This document shows positions 7,319 to 9,292 of a stretch of DNA of 9,292 bases, piece by piece. Source of the stretch: Lautropia sp. SCN 70-15 (GTDB lineage: Bacteria; Pseudomonadota; Gammaproteobacteria; Burkholderiales; Burkholderiaceae_E); contig MEEC01000093.1 of assembly GCA_001724315.1 (NCBI GenBank), forward strand, positions 1 through 9,292. Direction: 5' to 3'. Below the pieces are notes generated by a model that did no database searches, had not been told where the DNA came from, and saw only the letters and a list, made by a program, of their open reading frames with translations. The position numbers were made by a program, and so were the translations under genes. How positions within the stretch are numbered: position 1 is the stretch's first letter; every line of letters starts with the position of its first letter.

Positions 7319-8007
7319 CGCGCCGGGGCGGCCAGGCCGGCCTCGCGCAAGCGCTCCACCAGCGCGCGCATCGCGCGGCCGCGATGGCTCGACCGGTTCT
7401 TCGCTTCGGCATCCAGCTCGGCCGCGGTGAGCCCCAGCGAAGGAATCAGGAAATGCGGGTCGTAACCGAAGCCGCCCGCGCCGCGCGGCGCGTCGAGCAC
7501 CTCGCCGTACCAGCTGCCGTCGGCCACGATGGGCTGCGGATCGTCGGGCGAGCGCATCAGCACCAGCACGCAGTAATAGTGGGCGCGCCGGTCGGTCTGG
7601 CCCTGCAGGTCGGCGACCAGCTGCGCGTTGTTGAGCGCGTCGGTGTCGGCCGGCCCGGCACCGCCCGGGGCAGCATCCGCCTGCCGCCCGGCCGCCGCTT
7701 CCTCGCGCCGCACCGCCGCCCACCGCGCCGACCACACGCCGGGCCGGCCACCCAGCGCCTCCACGCAGATGCCCGAGTCGTCGGCCAGCGCCGGCAGCCC
7801 GGTGGCGCGGCTCGCGTGCCGGGCCTTGGCCAGCGCGTTCTCGAGAAAGGTGCCGAAGGGCTCCTCGGCCGCCGGCACGCCCAGGGCGGTCTGCGGCAGG
7901 AGCTCGAGTCCCAGGGGCGCCAGCAGCGCCGCGAACTCGCGCAGCTTGCCGGCGTTGCCCGAGGCCAGCACGATGCGCCGCAGGCCCGGAAGCGCTGCAG
8001 CGCTCAC
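7315..8007 (-). CDS. rdgB: RdgB/HAM1 family XTP/dITP pyrophosphatase
   Basis: This house-cleaning enzyme hydrolyses ITP, dITP and XTP to the monophosphate and pyrophosphate, keeping deaminated purines out of nucleic acids. Motifs in order are [12 protein letters not shown] (14-25), [10 protein letters not shown] (54-63), [15 protein letters not shown] (73-87, with catalytic-region D76 and D77), [16 protein letters not shown] (179-186) and [10 protein letters not shown] (203-212). It has 230 aa, longer than the usual 200 or so, mostly because of an Ala/Gly-rich insert at about 98-122 right after SARWA. The start is the GTG at 8007, which overlaps the rph TGA as GTGA; there is no ATG before the first motif. 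The end overlaps hemW by 4 bases. Coupling to rph, another nucleotide and RNA housekeeping gene, is common in proteobacteria. Identity is secure. Confidence 0.95.
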   Translation of the reverse strand: MSAAALPGLRRIVLASGNAGKLREFAALLAPLGLELLPQTALGVPAAEEPFGTFLENALAKARHASRATGLPALADDSGICVEALGGRPGVWSARWAAVRREEAAAGRQADAAPGGAGPADTDALNNAQLVADLQGQTDRRAHYYCVLVLMRSPDDPQPIVADGSWYGEVLDAPRGAGGFGYDPHFLIPSLGLTAAELDAEAKNRSSHRGRAMRALVERLREAGLAAPAR

Positions 8008-8726
8008 GACGCCAACGCCGCCTTCTGCGCGGCCACCAGCCGTTCGATCCCGTCGCTCGCCAGCCCGACCAGCCGGTCGAGCTGCGCGCGGCTGAAGGGC
8101 TCGCCCTCGGCCGTGCCCTGGATCTCCACGAAGCCGCCGGCCCCGGTCATCACCACGTTGAGGTCGGTCTCGCAGTTGGAGTCCTCGTCGTAGTCCAGAT
8201 CCAGCACCGGCACGCCCTGGTAGATGCCGACCGACACCGCGGCCACGTGCTCGCCGATCGGCGATGCGGCCAGCACGCCGGCCTTGACCAGCGAGGCGAC
8301 GGCGTCGTGCGCGGCCAGCCAGGCGCCGGTGATCGACGCGCAGCGTGTGCCGCCGTCGGCCTGCAGCACGTCGCAATCGAGCGTGATCGTGCGCTCGCCG
8401 AGCTTCGCCATGTCGAAGACCGCGCGCAGGCTGCGCCCGATCAGCCGCTGGATCTCCTGCGTGCGGCCGCTCTGCTTGCCGCGCGCCGCCTCTCGGTCGC
8501 CGCGCGTGTGCGTGGCGCGCGGCAGCATCCCGTACTCCGCGGTGACCCAGCCGCGGCCGGCGCCACGCAGGAAGCCCGGCACCTTGTCCTCGACGCTGGC
8601 GGTGCACAGCACCTTCGTGTGGCCGAACTCGACCAGCACCGAACCCTCGGCATAGCGGGTGTAGCCCCGGGTGAAGCGGACCTCGCGCAGCACGTCGTTG
8701 GCGCGGCCGCTCGGGCGGATCGTCAT
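8004..8726 (-). CDS. rph: Ribonuclease PH
   Basis: RNase PH is a phosphorolytic 3'-5' exoribonuclease, active as a ring hexamer, that trims tRNA precursors and structured RNA 3' ends. It has 240 aa, the family length. Near-invariant blocks are [11 protein letters not shown] (4-14), [20 protein letters not shown] (27-46), [17 protein letters not shown] (59-75), [20 protein letters not shown] (78-97, with phosphate-site region R88), QADGGTR (122-128), and [10 protein letters not shown] followed by [16 protein letters not shown]. The ATG at 8726 has GGAGG 7 bases upstream and overlaps the phosphatase TGA as ATGA. The 3' end overlaps the rdgB GTG. Nothing is missing, so unlike the E. coli K-12 rph allele this one looks functional. 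Confidence 0.97.
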   Translation of the reverse strand: MTIRPSGRANDVLREVRFTRGYTRYAEGSVLVEFGHTKVLCTASVEDKVPGFLRGAGRGWVTAEYGMLPRATHTRGDREAARGKQSGRTQEIQRLIGRSLRAVFDMAKLGERTITLDCDVLQADGGTRCASITGAWLAAHDAVASLVKAGVLAASPIGEHVAAVSVGIYQGVPVLDLDYDEDSNCETDLNVVMTGAGGFVEIQGTAEGEPFSRAQLDRLVGLASDGIERLVAAQKAALAS

Positions 8727-9292
8727 CGGTTTCCTCCGGTTCGTGCGATCGCGTCGCGGATCTCGCGGATCGTGCGCTCGATCTCGTCTTCGCTGATCGC
8801 GTCGGGTGCGGCCGCGCCGTCGGGCGGCCCCACCGAAATCGTGGTCGTGATCGCGCCATCGGGCACCAGCGCCGAGGACAGGCCGCGGCCGGTGTCCTCC
8901 TCGCCTTCCCAGGTCATGGCCAGCGCGGTGGCGTTGTCGGCCAGCGCGCCGCCCGCCTCGACCGCGCGCCGCACGAGCATCGGCACGCCCACCAGGGCGG
9001 AGTCGGCGCCCAGCGTGGCCACCAGGCCGGCGTCGGTAAGCGGTCCCCAGACACCGTCGCTGCACAGCAGCAGCGTGTCGCCGGGCGCCAGCGCCTGCGG
9101 GCCGCCCATCTCGATCGTGGGTTCGAAGGGCGAGCCCAGGCAGTTCAGCACCTTGTTGCGCTCCGGATGCCCGTCGGCCTCTTCCGGCGCGAGCAGCCCC
9201 AGGTCGACCAGGTTCTGCACCTTGGAGTGGTCGCGGGTGCGGGTGAGCACCGCGCCCTCGCGCAGCCAGTAGAAGCGCGAGTCGCCGGCGTG
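8723..9292 (-). CDS. PP2C-family Ser/Thr protein phosphatase, C-terminal part; 5' end outside window
   Basis: The 189 visible residues are the C-terminal part of a metal-dependent (PPM) phosphatase of the bacterial Stp type. The frame is open to the right edge and begins [10 protein letters not shown], the conserved GDSR-Y-L motif. Further on come [25 protein letters not shown] (metal-binding Asp of the SDG motif) and ADNATALAM (the DNAT motif). The N-terminal motifs are beyond the edge, so catalytic completeness cannot be judged. After the DNAT motif there is a tail of about 60 residues with a Pro/Ala/Gly linker and a charged helix ([19 protein letters not shown]), longer than the minimal domain. 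Its TGA overlaps the rph start. From memory, in Burkholderiales a protein kinase gene often precedes this phosphatase; here that would be outside the window. Confidence 0.92.
   Translation of the reverse strand, partial: HAGDSRFYWLREGAVLTRTRDHSKVQNLVDLGLLAPEEADGHPERNKVLNCLGSPFEPTIEMGGPQALAPGDTLLLCSDGVWGPLTDAGLVATLGADSALVGVPMLVRRAVEAGGALADNATALAMTWEGEEDTGRGLSSALVPDGAITTTISVGPPDGAAAPDAISEDEIERTIREIRDAIARTGGNR

Noticed and set aside
7319..7735. Longer hemW frame reaching into rdgB
   Set aside because: That part overlaps the secure RdgB motifs in another frame. The ATGA junction at 7315-7318 gives a natural start.

Overview
The window is dense, GC-rich bacterial DNA in which every supported gene lies on the minus strand, so the biological order runs from the right end to the left. 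The protein sequences, about 95% G/C at third codon positions where I counted by hand, and two familiar gene blocks (PP2C-rph-rdgB-hemW and glnA-DUF4124-ntrB-ntrC) suggest a betaproteobacterium, probably of the order Burkholderiales. This is recognition from memory; no search was run.

Right block (9292 to 6029): the C-terminal part of a PP2C-type Ser/Thr phosphatase, cut by the window edge, then rph (RNase PH), rdgB (house-cleaning purine NTP pyrophosphatase) and hemW (radical-SAM heme chaperone). Each junction is a 4-base start/stop overlap (ATGA, GTGA, ATGA), so this reads as one tightly coupled transcription unit. A 54-base gap with an 18-bp perfect palindrome leads to an AlkK-like fatty-acyl-CoA ligase (5974 to 4310), which may be a passenger at the end of that unit.

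Left block (4309 to 1): the 356-bp region upstream of glnA contains a good sigma-54 promoter (GG-N10-GC) and, 120 bp or more upstream of it, two perfect and one degenerate NtrC-type inverted repeats (GCAC-N7-GTGC). glnA is complete and keeps its adenylylation tyrosine. A hairpin terminator or attenuator follows, then a DUF4124 lipid- or envelope-associated-type secreted protein gene, ntrB and the first 245 codons of ntrC. The layout is an autoregulated nitrogen circuit: NtrB phosphorylates NtrC, and NtrC would activate glnA through the upstream sites seen here.

The strongest anomaly is in the DUF4124 gene. After 75 codons there is an in-frame TAG, yet the same frame stays open for another 106 codons with clean coding character (charged, coiled-coil-like) and ends in a TGA that overlaps the GTG start of ntrB by 4 bases. 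The gene therefore looks like a 181-residue protein interrupted by one amber codon. This could be a recent nonsense mutation, a sequencing error, or less likely readthrough, and it may affect coupled translation of ntrB. I found no mobile element, tRNA, rRNA, CRISPR array or clearly new system.
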